Source: Planctomycetaceae bacterium (lineage in GTDB: Bacteria; Planctomycetota; Planctomycetia; Planctomycetales; Planctomycetaceae). From it: a stretch of DNA of 64,000 nucleotides. The position numbers and the translations under genes were made by a program. The stretch's first letter is position 1. Each line of letters begins with the position of its first letter. Below, in pieces: positions 45,443 through 53,812 of this stretch. The notes under the pieces were generated by a model. It saw only the letters and a list, made by a program, of their open reading frames with translations, did no database searches and was not told the origin of the DNA. The DNA lies in NCBI GenBank assembly GCA_014762625.1, contig JABURQ010000048.1:49044-113043 (forward strand), read 5' to 3'.

Positions 45443-46816
45443 TCAAATGATCTCGCGGATCGGTTCGATTCCCGAGTCGACGAGATAGCGGGGCACGCCA
45501 CTCGGATCGAAGATGCGGGTACCGTTCAGGTCCAGTCCGATATTCTGATAAAGCGTGGCGAAAACTTCCTGGAACTTAACCGGTCGCGTCTCGGCTTCTT
45601 CTCCCAGACGATTTGTCGAGCCGAGAACCTGCCCCGTTTGCATCCCGCCACCCGCCAGCATCGCACAGGAGACGCGCGGCCAGTGATCGCGAGAATTACG
45701 GGCATTGATTTTGGGAGTCCGTCCGAATTCTCCCCAAACCACGACGGAAACGTCCTTGTCGAGACCTCGTTCGTGGAGGTCGGTGACCAGCGCGGAAAGC
45801 CCTTGATCGAGCAGAGGAAACTCTTCCCGCGAACGCGGAAAGTTCATGCCGTCGCCGCCGTGCCAGTCCCAGCGACTGTAATTCAGAGAGACGAATCGCG
45901 CTCCCGCTTCCACGAGCCGACGCGCGGCACAGAAGTTTTCAATCATCTTCGGAGCTCCGTCCCGCTGAAATTTTTCATCACTCTTTCCGTAGCGAGCCAG
46001 GATGCGGGGATCTTCCTGAGACAGATCCAAGGCATCGCTGAGAGCCGACGAGGTCAGAATTCCCATCGCCTGTTCCGTGTAGATATCCATTCCTTCCATC
46101 AAGCCGCGAGTGTCGGCTTCTCGTTTGAAGTGATCGAGCGATTTCATCAAACGCGTCCGATCCCGGAGCCGTTCCAGCGTGATCCCCTGCAATACCATAT
46201 TGTCTGAAGAACCGCGCGCTTCCCGTCCCACCATATTGAACGGAGCGTGCGCCTGTCCGAGGAATCCACCTTCGCCGGGTTCGCCCCAGGTCCGGTTCCC
46301 GGTTTTATACATGAGTGCCACATGAGGAGGAACCGCCTGATTCACATTCCCCTGCAGATGCGAGACCCAGGCTCCCGCCGCCGGCCAGCCCCCCGGCGGT
46401 TGCCGCTCGCCGAATTTGTGACCGGTCATACATTGATAGGCGTCGTGTCGCCCGTCCGCATCGCAGATCGAGCGCACCGGAATGAACTTGTCCATCATCT
46501 GTGCCATGCGCGGGAACAGTTCACAGATTTGGATGCCTGGTACGTTCGTGTCGATCGGATTGAACTCGCCGCGAATTTCCGACGGTGCGTCAGGCTTGGG
46601 ATCCCACAAATCGATATGCGAAGGACCGCCCGGCAGATAGATATTGATAATCGCCTTATGATTCGATCCCGTTTGGGCCGCGGCTTCTGAACGCATCGCT
46701 TCCGGCAAGGCGATGCCTCCGAGCGCAAAGCCGCCGATGGTCAGAAAATTGCGGCGGGAGATACCGTCACAAAAGGAACCACGCCGGTTGGTATTCCGTC
46801 CCAGGATCGTCAGCAT
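45443..46816 (-). CDS. Tat-exported DUF1501 protein
   Basis: A 457-residue protein of the DUF1501 family, related to sulfatases and alkaline phosphatases. The N-terminus has a Tat signal (ISRRNFLTIGGFALGGIALP). The core shows INIYLPGGPSHIDLWDPKPD, CDADGRHDAYQCMTGHKF, RFVSLNYSRWDWHG and VVVWGEFGRTPKINARNSRD. In planctomycetes these accompany DUF1549/DUF1553 cytochrome proteins, but none adjoins here. AGG nine nucleotides before the ATG is a weak ribosome site. The divergent 380-nt gap to the ThuA-like gene probably holds both promoters; I see no gene there. Confidence 0.92.
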   Translation of the reverse strand: MLTILGRNTNRRGSFCDGISRRNFLTIGGFALGGIALPEAMRSEAAAQTGSNHKAIINIYLPGGPSHIDLWDPKPDAPSEIRGEFNPIDTNVPGIQICELFPRMAQMMDKFIPVRSICDADGRHDAYQCMTGHKFGERQPPGGWPAAGAWVSHLQGNVNQAVPPHVALMYKTGNRTWGEPGEGGFLGQAHAPFNMVGREARGSSDNMVLQGITLERLRDRTRLMKSLDHFKREADTRGLMEGMDIYTEQAMGILTSSALSDALDLSQEDPRILARYGKSDEKFQRDGAPKMIENFCAARRLVEAGARFVSLNYSRWDWHGGDGMNFPRSREEFPLLDQGLSALVTDLHERGLDKDVSVVVWGEFGRTPKINARNSRDHWPRVSCAMLAGGGMQTGQVLGSTNRLGEEAETRPVKFQEVFATLYQNIGLDLNGTRIFDPSGVPRYLVDSGIEPIREII

Positions 46817-47196
46817 AAAGCACCTGCACTCTCAAAGAGTTAAACGCATCAATTCAGTTTCATATGATAGATCCGGGACACCTGAATCGTCAATTGGATC
46901 TTTTTCCCACAACTGGATGGATGCCGCTTTTGTATCGAATTTCGCATGGGGTCCTTCATGTCACTCTCCTTCAATCAGTTCAGTAATCTGAGCTTCGTTG
47001 ATCTTCACCTACCGCTGGATGAGTGGAAATAATGGGGCCTGCTCGAAATCTGGCAGTAGTTGCGTTCATCAAACATGTTCGCATCAATCTCTCTTTCCAA
47101 TTCTTCTGGAACAGCCATTGTTCACCGGCGATTCGCGATGTTAACCTGAAGAGACTTCACGATTCGCCTTCACCGACAAACAGGACCACACACATC

Positions 47197-48231
47197 ATGT
47201 CCCTCAAATCCTTCCTGCTGGCCGTCACCGGCCTTTTCATTTTCTCGACATCTGTCTCGGCCGCCGATCGAGTCGTGTACGAAGGCGAATCCGGCCCCGG
47301 CAAGGGGAAACACATTCTGTTTATCGCCTCCGATCACGAGTATCGCGGAGAGGAAACCTGCCCCGCCATCGCCCGGATTCTCGCCAAACGATACGGCTTC
47401 AAATGCACGGTCCTCTTCGGACAAACAGAGGACGGCTTCATCAAACAAGGCTCCAGTCACATCCCCGGCATCGAGGAGATCGAGGACGCCGACATGCTGT
47501 TCCTCTTTCTGCGGTTTCTGCATCCCGACGATGCCTGGATGGCCAAATTCGAAGGGTATCTGAAACGGGGCGGACCGATTCTCGCCTTGCGAACCACGAC
47601 CCACGCCTTCAACGGACTCCAGGGCAAATACGCCTATCACAATTACAACTACTCGGGCGACGATTTCGTCGGCGGCTTCGGTCGTCAGATCCTCGGAGAA
47701 ACCTGGAATCCGAAACTCGGAGCCGGCCACTACGGACGCAATCACCAATACGCGACCGCTTTGCACGTCGTTCCCGATCAGAAGGATCACCCCATCACGC
47801 GCGGCGTGAAGAAGATGCACGCGATGGCGGGCGCTTACTCGGCGGTCCCGAAACCTGACTCGACGATTCTCGTCACCAACCGGGTGCTGGAATCGATGGA
47901 AGTCGGGGCGAAACCGATCGAAGAGAAAGGTCCGCAACCGGCCGCCTGGATCCGGAACTACTCCTTCAAAGGCGGCCCGGAAGGTCGCGTCTTCTGCATG
48001 ACGCAAGGAGCCTCCGAAGATATTCTCAGCGAAGGAGTCCGACGAATCATCGTTAATGCCACGCTCTGGTGCCTGGGGATGGAAGATCAGATTACCGCCG
48101 ACGCGGATGTCTCTTTCGTCGGACCGTACAACCCAAGCACTTTTACCTCCCGTCCCTCGATCAAAGACGCCCGACCGGACGACATCGTCGGTTGGGAGAC
48201 GCCCATTCTAAAACCGAAAGCGGCGGAGTGA
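47197..48231 (+). CDS. Exported ThuA-like domain protein (344 aa)
   Basis: The signal peptide is MSLKSFLLAVTGLFIFSTSV, then SAA. The ThuA-like domain covers about residues 35-270: HILFIASDHEYRGEETCPAI, then ILALRTTTHAFNG and GAGHYGRNHQYATALHVV. It differs clearly from the ThuA-like protein at 8221-9099, and this longer subtype is frequent in planctomycetes. A role in extracytoplasmic sugar conversion is inferred only from the fold. I started at 47197, where the signal peptide begins; a frame back to 47023 adds unlike sequence. Confidence 0.85.
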   Translation: MSLKSFLLAVTGLFIFSTSVSAADRVVYEGESGPGKGKHILFIASDHEYRGEETCPAIARILAKRYGFKCTVLFGQTEDGFIKQGSSHIPGIEEIEDADMLFLFLRFLHPDDAWMAKFEGYLKRGGPILALRTTTHAFNGLQGKYAYHNYNYSGDDFVGGFGRQILGETWNPKLGAGHYGRNHQYATALHVVPDQKDHPITRGVKKMHAMAGAYSAVPKPDSTILVTNRVLESMEVGAKPIEEKGPQPAAWIRNYSFKGGPEGRVFCMTQGASEDILSEGVRRIIVNATLWCLGMEDQITADADVSFVGPYNPSTFTSRPSIKDARPDDIVGWETPILKPKAAE

Positions 48232-48339
48232 TCTCGTCCGATCGTTCGGCTGCATCATTTTGTCTTTCGTGTTCGGAAAAGATTTCGTTGTCTGATGGCT
48301 GTTTCCCGAGAGTTTACAACTTGAGCTTTTTGCAAGATC

Positions 48340-49116
48340 TCAAGTCACAAAGTCATCAACACGTGTGGAAAACGATCGTTTTTGACCCGATTTTTCACAT
48401 CTCGCGCGGAATTTCTTTTTGCACACTGTTTGGGACGCGAGGAGTCGGGAAACATGATTCAGGAGACAGATATCAGTGATGTAATCTCCTTGTCTTTCTC
48501 TAGTTGCTAATTGCCAGTTTCTAGTTTCTGCTTGGCAACTCACCACGAACCACTGACGACTCACAAATACCAAATTGTCAAAGATCGAACTCTCGCTACC
48601 TAACGCTGGTTTGTTGTCAAACAGTAGAAAGGGTCTCGCGAGAATCGTCTGACCGCCGATGACGTATATTTCGCCGAAGAACCGCCTCACCCTCCCTAGA
48701 ATTTGGGGAGAGTCGGGAACGAGAGACCGGGGAGGGGAACCACTGAGTCCGCCAATGGAACTATCTTGTAAATCGAACAAAACGCTCCCGTCTCCGCAGT
48801 CTGGAGAATCGAGCCGCTCCACGGGGACGGCGTAGGTCGTATCGTGTTCTGTCCGTTGGATGTCCGTGATTTTCAATCGTTCGCTGAGCTTGCCGGTCTC
48901 GGCGAACTCCAACCCCAACCCACCGCTCACGAGCGGGACGTTATGAAAGCCAACCTCGAAAACAGGACGCCCGCTCCGATCCAGGCGAAACTCGACTTGC
49001 ACGCGGCCGTCGGGCGAAGCGAGCGAAACCGGTTGACGGACCTCTTGTGCGGTGAGTCCCGAAGAAAAACAAATCGTGAACGCGAACAGAAGTAGAAAAC
49101 GAATGTGTGTGGTCAT
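48340..49116 (-). pseudogene. Truncated GH97 glycoside hydrolase gene
   Basis: The first 100 residues are a signal peptide plus the start of a GH97 N-terminal domain: VSLASPDGRVQVEFRLDRSG, then VFEVGFHNVPLVSGGLGLEF and ITDIQRTEHDTTYAV. GH97 enzymes are about 650-700 residues; here homology ends near base 48807. The rest of the frame reads through repeat-like non-coding DNA to 48340, including a low-complexity CTAGTTGCTAATTGCC block. No catalytic domain remains. It is the decayed start of an exported alpha-glucosidase/galactosidase-type gene, removed by deletion or by expansion of repeat DNA. Confidence 0.75.
48492..48570. repeat. Low-complexity repeat block
   Basis: Imperfect short repeats of the CTAGTTGCTAATTGCCAG / TTTCTAGTTTCTG type, followed by CACGAACCACTGACGACTCAC. 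It lies inside the degenerate tail of the GH97 remnant. A comparable GAGTTTTGAGTGTGAAG block lies near the right end of the window. Confidence 0.5.
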
Positions 49117-49280
49117 GCGATTTTCGTCAGCTCTCAGAAAGGAAAGATTCTGTTAATGTTCTGTTATCACAGAATTTCCCGGCTGATGCCACTTTCTTCG
49201 AGACAACTTGCGTGTCTCGCCCCGATCGCCGGTCGTACGAACTCTCAAAAGCTAACTCGTAGCGATTCCCGGCGCAGAAA

Positions 49281-49316
49281 AAAACCACGGCGACCAAAGG
49301 ATGCTACCGTGGTTTT
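49281..49316 (-). terminator. Intrinsic terminator after 94-aa gene
   Basis: On the minus strand AAAACCACGG pairs with CCGTGGTTTT (10 bp), followed by TTTCTG. It lies 75 nt past the stop of the gene at 49391-49675. Confidence 0.8.
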
Positions 49317-49390
49317 CAGTGGCGGGTTCGTGCAGAACACTCAGAACATTCGACATCCAGAGAATGCCGTGCCTTCAAATTCAAAAGCAC

Positions 49391-49675
49391 TTAATTCTGA
49401 GCGTTCTCTAGCTGAGAAGAAGAAGTTTGCGACTCTTTTTCAAACAATTGCACGAAACGCTCACGAATGGATTCGTACCAGGTTTTCTGGTTCAAAGCTT
49501 CCTGATGGTCCAGCCAATCTTCACACGCTCTCAGAGAGCCTTGAAACCGAACGTCATTGAGATGATCGAAGATCTCCCATTCCTTCGGCGACACCTGTCG
49601 CAGTTGATAGTTCAATCCCCGGGCATTATGGACGAAATATTGTTGTGAATCTCGGCTCATATCATCACTCATCAT
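49391..49675 (-). CDS. Small soluble protein of unknown function (94 aa)
   Basis: A cytoplasmic protein with a compact N-terminal region (RDSQQYFVHNARGLNYQLRQ, then VSPKEWEIFDHL) and a helical acidic tail ending in SQTSSSQLENAQN. I recognise no named domain, though the N-terminal pattern looks like a conserved planctomycete family. Start choice is open: ATGs at 49675, 49672 and 49660 follow each other and none has a clear Shine-Dalgarno site. It lies 60 nt upstream of the kinase stop on the same strand and is closed by its own terminator, so it may be the last gene of the kinase transcript. Confidence 0.7.
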   Translation of the reverse strand: MMSDDMSRDSQQYFVHNARGLNYQLRQVSPKEWEIFDHLNDVRFQGSLRACEDWLDHQEALNQKTWYESIRERFVQLFEKESQTSSSQLENAQN

Positions 49676-49735
49676 CTAATTTCAAAATCATCACTAAGTT
49701 ATTGAGCGCCCTTTTTTAAAATCCTACGAATCTCG

Positions 49736-52348
49736 TTAGTCTTCCGTTGAGTCGTCGTGTAGAAAAATCAGCCCCAGGTCCGAATCCTCATTCGATCGAT
49801 CCAGAGAGAGTCTGATCGCGTAGACTTTCGAGTCCGTCATATGAGTTCCCGCCTCCGACTCATGATCGGCGACGAAACTCAGGATGTTTGAATCGATCCT
49901 GGAGTTGACTGAGGCACTCTCGTCATCGACGATATGCAACTGCGATCCTTGGTTTTCGTCATAGAAGAGTTCTTTATTTCCGGTAGAATCGACCAGATAG
50001 ACCTGATCGATGTAATTCTCGTACTTGACGATCGAATGATGGAGAAACGAATCCACATCAGCCTCAATGCTGACGAAGCCCACCAGTTCATCGGTCCCGG
50101 CATCAAAAATGGGAGAACTTACGCTGATGATTCGGAAGTCAGATTCTGCCGTCTCTGATTCAGGGTTCGCGTCGGCTGTAGTTTCAGAGGAGGGATTCGC
50201 CACCAGCAGCGATTCAACCGATTGACTGTTCAAGCTCGGCTTTCTCTCCCGCAGTCTTTGCAGAATGGGGTGATCGTTTTGAATCGTCCAGGTTTCGAGA
50301 CGCTCTTCTGGCTTACTCATGATCTGCGCCGTCGCCCCGTGAATTTTGACGGCGCTCACGACTTCCTGAAGCGTCCCGTCGCCGAGCCGATAATAGGTCA
50401 CCCGCGATTGAAACGGATGAGAAGCGAGCGATTGACGGCAGACCATTTTCAGGACTTGTTTTTCAGTCTTGGCGACTTCTTCGTCTGGCTGTGGTATTGA
50501 ACCGAAAATGTCCTGCACGAACGGAGCATTCGCCAGAAAATGTGCGCTGTTCGTCAGGTCGCGTCCCCAGTCCTGCAGAAGACTGCTGACCACCTGCCCT
50601 TCAGAACGGAGTCCATTTTGAGCGGCGAACTCTGCTTTCACAACAGCGTCGTATTGCACATATCCCAGCGTTACCAGAAGCATTAAAACGATCGTCAAGG
50701 TCGCACCGATGACCTGAGTCAGCATCCAATGTTGACCGGTCCAGCGCTTGAATTTGACGAGAAGCGGTTCCTCCCAGGCGGAGACTGATTCGTCTGCCAT
50801 CCACCGGTTAATATCTTTCGCAAGCTGTCCGGCGGTCTGGTAGCGAATGTATCGATGCGGCGACATCGCTTTCTCACAGATCGCCGCCAAAACCGGATCT
50901 ACCTGCGGATTCAATTCAGAGGCTTTCGGTAAATTCCCCGAGACGATCACATCGAACAGTTTATTAATTTGACTGCCCATGCAGAGTGAAGCCTGACTTT
51001 CCTCGTGGGGAGCGTAGCCGGTCAAAATCGCAAACAGAATGGCCCCCAGACCGTAAATATCCGTCTTCTCATCGATCTCATCGATGCGACCGGCCGCCTG
51101 TTCGGGAGCCATGTACATCGGTGTCCCGAGCACTTGACCGGCCAGCGTCATGTCGGACCGATCGATGTTGTGCTTCTCCATATCGTGAGTGGACTGTTCG
51201 ATTTCGGACAGTCCGGTCATCTTCGCCAGTCCCCAGTCCAACACCACCACCTGACCGAAATCGTCCAACGCAATGTTTTCCGGCTTGAGATCCCGGTGAA
51301 TCACTTCTCGCGAATGAGCGAACGCGATCGCCTGGCACACACTGACGAAAGCGGTCAGTAATTCGTGAAACAGAAGAGGATTGTCCTTACCGATCTCCCG
51401 CTGCTCGTGATATTCGGTGATCGCATTCTGAAGCGTCCGGTTCCCCAGATAACGCATCACGTAAAAGACCTGGCCGGTCTCATCGTCCACCCCGAATTGA
51501 TGGATGGGAACAATATTCGGATGTTCCAGATGCCCGGTAATCTCCGCTTCGCGTCGAAAGCGAGCGGCGGCCCCCGAACTGACGGAATCGTTGGATTTGA
51601 TTTCCTTGACCGCGACGTAGCGATTCAGATTATTGTCGCGCGCCAACCAGACCGTTCCCAAACCTCCCTGTCCCAATTGACTCAGAAACTGATAACGATT
51701 CTGAACCACGCGAGACTGGTCTCCATGGGTCTGACGCGGCAGATTACGAAGACCGAAAACCCGGGCCAGACGCCCCCCCGGATCGAGACGATCGAGCAAC
51801 CAGTTAATCTGAGCCGCTGAATTTCTGGGAACACCGGCATAGGAATCCCGACTGCGATCGACTAACGCCAGTTTCCGTTCGAGCGCCACGCCGATCTTTT
51901 CGATGCGTTCATTATCCAGCAGTTCCTCTTCCACGAGGTGTTCGAGCAGGCTACTTTCGCCGTGCATCGTCCAGTCTTTGATCGCTTTGCGGAGTTTCCG
52001 CTCACTCAGCACATTTTCGGACAGAATGACCGAGGCAAAGATAAAATCCTGCTCGGTTTTGGACAAATCGTAATGCGAGACGATTTGTGTGGCGGCGTAG
52101 ATCGTGTCCGAGATTGACGGATCGAGAGTCTTATTATCCTTCAGGCTCTCGATAGGATGGGTTTCCGCCTGATTGTGAATTTCCTGCGTCCGATAATTTT
52201 GCCCGTTATTGGTATCGTCTTTGGATTCAAGGGGACGCACTTGGGTCGCCACATCAGCTTGATTACTTGCTGACTGATCGGAATCGGACAAGTCTTCGTA
52301 TCTATCAGAAGTCACGGCTGGTTGACTCGCTTTCCGCTGTCCACGCAC
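49736..52348 (-). CDS. Transmembrane Ser/Thr protein kinase with outer sensor domain
   Basis: An 870-residue kinase. The first 215 residues are soluble and include a helical region (SERKLRKAIKDWTMHGESSL). The kinase domain (about 219-520) has GQGGLGTVWLAR, VAVKEIK with the catalytic Lys, HRDLKPENIALDD and GTPMYMAPEQAAG. The DFG motif is DWG (VVVLDWGLAK), as in many planctomycete kinases. A membrane helix follows (VIGATLTIVLMLLVTLGYVQ, about 546-565). The last 300 residues resemble a PDC/Cache-type sensor (FRIISVSSPIFDAGTDELVG, FVSIEADVDSFLHH). It probably senses an external signal and phosphorylates cytoplasmic partners. It is divergent from the RsbW-like gene. Confidence 0.92.
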   Translation of the reverse strand: MRGQRKASQPAVTSDRYEDLSDSDQSASNQADVATQVRPLESKDDTNNGQNYRTQEIHNQAETHPIESLKDNKTLDPSISDTIYAATQIVSHYDLSKTEQDFIFASVILSENVLSERKLRKAIKDWTMHGESSLLEHLVEEELLDNERIEKIGVALERKLALVDRSRDSYAGVPRNSAAQINWLLDRLDPGGRLARVFGLRNLPRQTHGDQSRVVQNRYQFLSQLGQGGLGTVWLARDNNLNRYVAVKEIKSNDSVSSGAAARFRREAEITGHLEHPNIVPIHQFGVDDETGQVFYVMRYLGNRTLQNAITEYHEQREIGKDNPLLFHELLTAFVSVCQAIAFAHSREVIHRDLKPENIALDDFGQVVVLDWGLAKMTGLSEIEQSTHDMEKHNIDRSDMTLAGQVLGTPMYMAPEQAAGRIDEIDEKTDIYGLGAILFAILTGYAPHEESQASLCMGSQINKLFDVIVSGNLPKASELNPQVDPVLAAICEKAMSPHRYIRYQTAGQLAKDINRWMADESVSAWEEPLLVKFKRWTGQHWMLTQVIGATLTIVLMLLVTLGYVQYDAVVKAEFAAQNGLRSEGQVVSSLLQDWGRDLTNSAHFLANAPFVQDIFGSIPQPDEEVAKTEKQVLKMVCRQSLASHPFQSRVTYYRLGDGTLQEVVSAVKIHGATAQIMSKPEERLETWTIQNDHPILQRLRERKPSLNSQSVESLLVANPSSETTADANPESETAESDFRIISVSSPIFDAGTDELVGFVSIEADVDSFLHHSIVKYENYIDQVYLVDSTGNKELFYDENQGSQLHIVDDESASVNSRIDSNILSFVADHESEAGTHMTDSKVYAIRLSLDRSNEDSDLGLIFLHDDSTED

Positions 52349-52784
52349 TGAACTCCGAATCTACGTCTGAGCAACGGACAGAGCCCCGACGAGTTAATGA
52401 ATCGGAATTGACACAGGCAAAAATTCTTCATTGCGGGACAACTATTGGTCACTTTTCGCAATAGTCCAACTGATAATTGCAGAAAACGAGAAAGCTTTGC
52501 GGGTTTTCCCTTAGTTTGGCGCTGGTGCAGGCTGTAGGACCAATTCCCATGATTCTATTGGTTTCTCCCTAACATCAACTGAAGAAAGCGATTAGGGAAT
52601 TCACCCATGACCTGAAAACATCATGTTATAACGGTTGTAACGATCCGGTTGTTTTTAGAAGGATTGTCACAAAGTCCACAAAAACAATTCTCCCAAAAAA
52701 GAATGGTGGATTCCCTTACGCAGCCTATGCTTTTCCCAGCCGCTCATCCTGATCGAAGCATTACCCTGTGCTTGGAAACTACGT
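52349..52784. other. 436-nt divergent intergenic region
   Basis: It lies between the kinase (minus) and the RsbW-like gene (plus) and should carry both promoters. A GGTTGTAACGATCCGGTTGT segment (52632-52651) contains a short direct repeat of CGGTTGT-type sequence. No gene is supported. Confidence 0.4.
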
Positions 52785-53426
52785 ATGAACAATAATTCCG
52801 GACAATTCGAGACCGTTTCAGAGACAATCTCCGCAGAGAGGGAAACCTCTGATGCCCCAGGAGAGCTTGCTGACATCCCTGTCGTGCTGCACACAGAGGA
52901 AACAGGCATCTACGGCTATTGCAACGACGTCACTCTTCGTGCCGAGGGCGAACTGAACTATGTGCTGCGGTCGGACCACAAAAAAATTGCGGATTTTTCC
53001 GAGCATCTCTCCAATCTGACCGGCCTGATTTTCTGCACGAACAAGACGGCGTGCATGCAAATCGAGCTGGCCCTGGTGGAAGCCCTCAACAACTCGCTGA
53101 TCCACGGGAATTTCGAGATCAGTTCAGATGTCCGCTGTCTCGACGACGACACGTACTTTGACCTGCTCGAAGAACGGCAGAACTCTTCCCCGTATCGGGA
53201 AAGACATCTCTACGTCACCTATCGCTGGAACCGTCAATACGTCTCGATTCACATTCGAGATCAGGGTGACGGTTTTGATGTCTCAGCGATTCGCGAAGCG
53301 GCAGACGATGAGGAGCCAGACGACAAACCGACCGGGCGCGGCATCATTATGATCAAAGGGTTGATGGACGAGGTCCATTACAACAGCACCGGCAACGAAA
53401 TCACGATGATCAAATATCTCGCGTGA
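52785..53426 (+). CDS. RsbW-like GHKL ATPase (anti-sigma kinase type)
   Basis: A 213-residue cytoplasmic protein with a HATPase_c_2 domain. The N box is LALVEALNNSLIHGN (about residues 90-104), the G1 box is IRDQGDGFDV and the G2 box is PTGRGIIMI. An insertion of about 25 residues (LDDDTYFDLLEERQNS) lies between the N box and G1. The N-terminal 55 residues are acidic and probably disordered. RsbW-type proteins bind sigma factors and phosphorylate anti-anti-sigma STAS proteins; neither partner is encoded beside it. GGAAAC precedes the start. Divergence from a sensor kinase suggests a shared signalling input, without proof. Confidence 0.85.
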   Translation: MNNNSGQFETVSETISAERETSDAPGELADIPVVLHTEETGIYGYCNDVTLRAEGELNYVLRSDHKKIADFSEHLSNLTGLIFCTNKTACMQIELALVEALNNSLIHGNFEISSDVRCLDDDTYFDLLEERQNSSPYRERHLYVTYRWNRQYVSIHIRDQGDGFDVSAIREAADDEEPDDKPTGRGIIMIKGLMDEVHYNSTGNEITMIKYLA

Positions 53427-53532
53427 GTAACCCCCACTCGCTCTCTGCAGATTTCCGCACAATCGCCGAATGATCGTGCCCTTTCGACTTCCCGCCACCC
53501 AATCCGACATCCAACAATTCACCTAGCGCATA

Positions 53533-53571
53533 AGAAAACCCCACGGGAACGAAGTTCGCTCCAGTGGGGTT
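53533..53571 (-). terminator. Terminator of initiator tRNA gene
   Basis: On the minus strand AACCCCAC pairs with GTGGGGTT around an internal region, followed by TTCTTA. It begins five nucleotides past the tRNA 3-prime end. Confidence 0.75.
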
Positions 53572-53575
53572 CAAG

Positions 53576-53650
<75 letters not shown>

Positions 53651-53812
53651 CATAGTCAGGTATTGGGAAACCGCTCAGCGATTTCCCGCCTGTGAAGGAT
53701 CAATTATATCGGACGTCAGCCGTCACGGAAAGGAACTGACAGCCTCTATTTCGCACGGGTTCGCCGATTTTCCGGATTTTTCCCCGAAAAATCGACAGAA
53801 GCGGACTGCGCG

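Noticed and set aside
48492..48570. Possible CRISPR array
   Set aside because: Repeats are short, imperfect and lack regular spacers; no cas gene is present.
53775..53793. GATTTTTC/GAAAAATC hairpin past the helicase stop as terminator
   Set aside because: AT-rich stem with no T run on the relevant strand; too weak to call.
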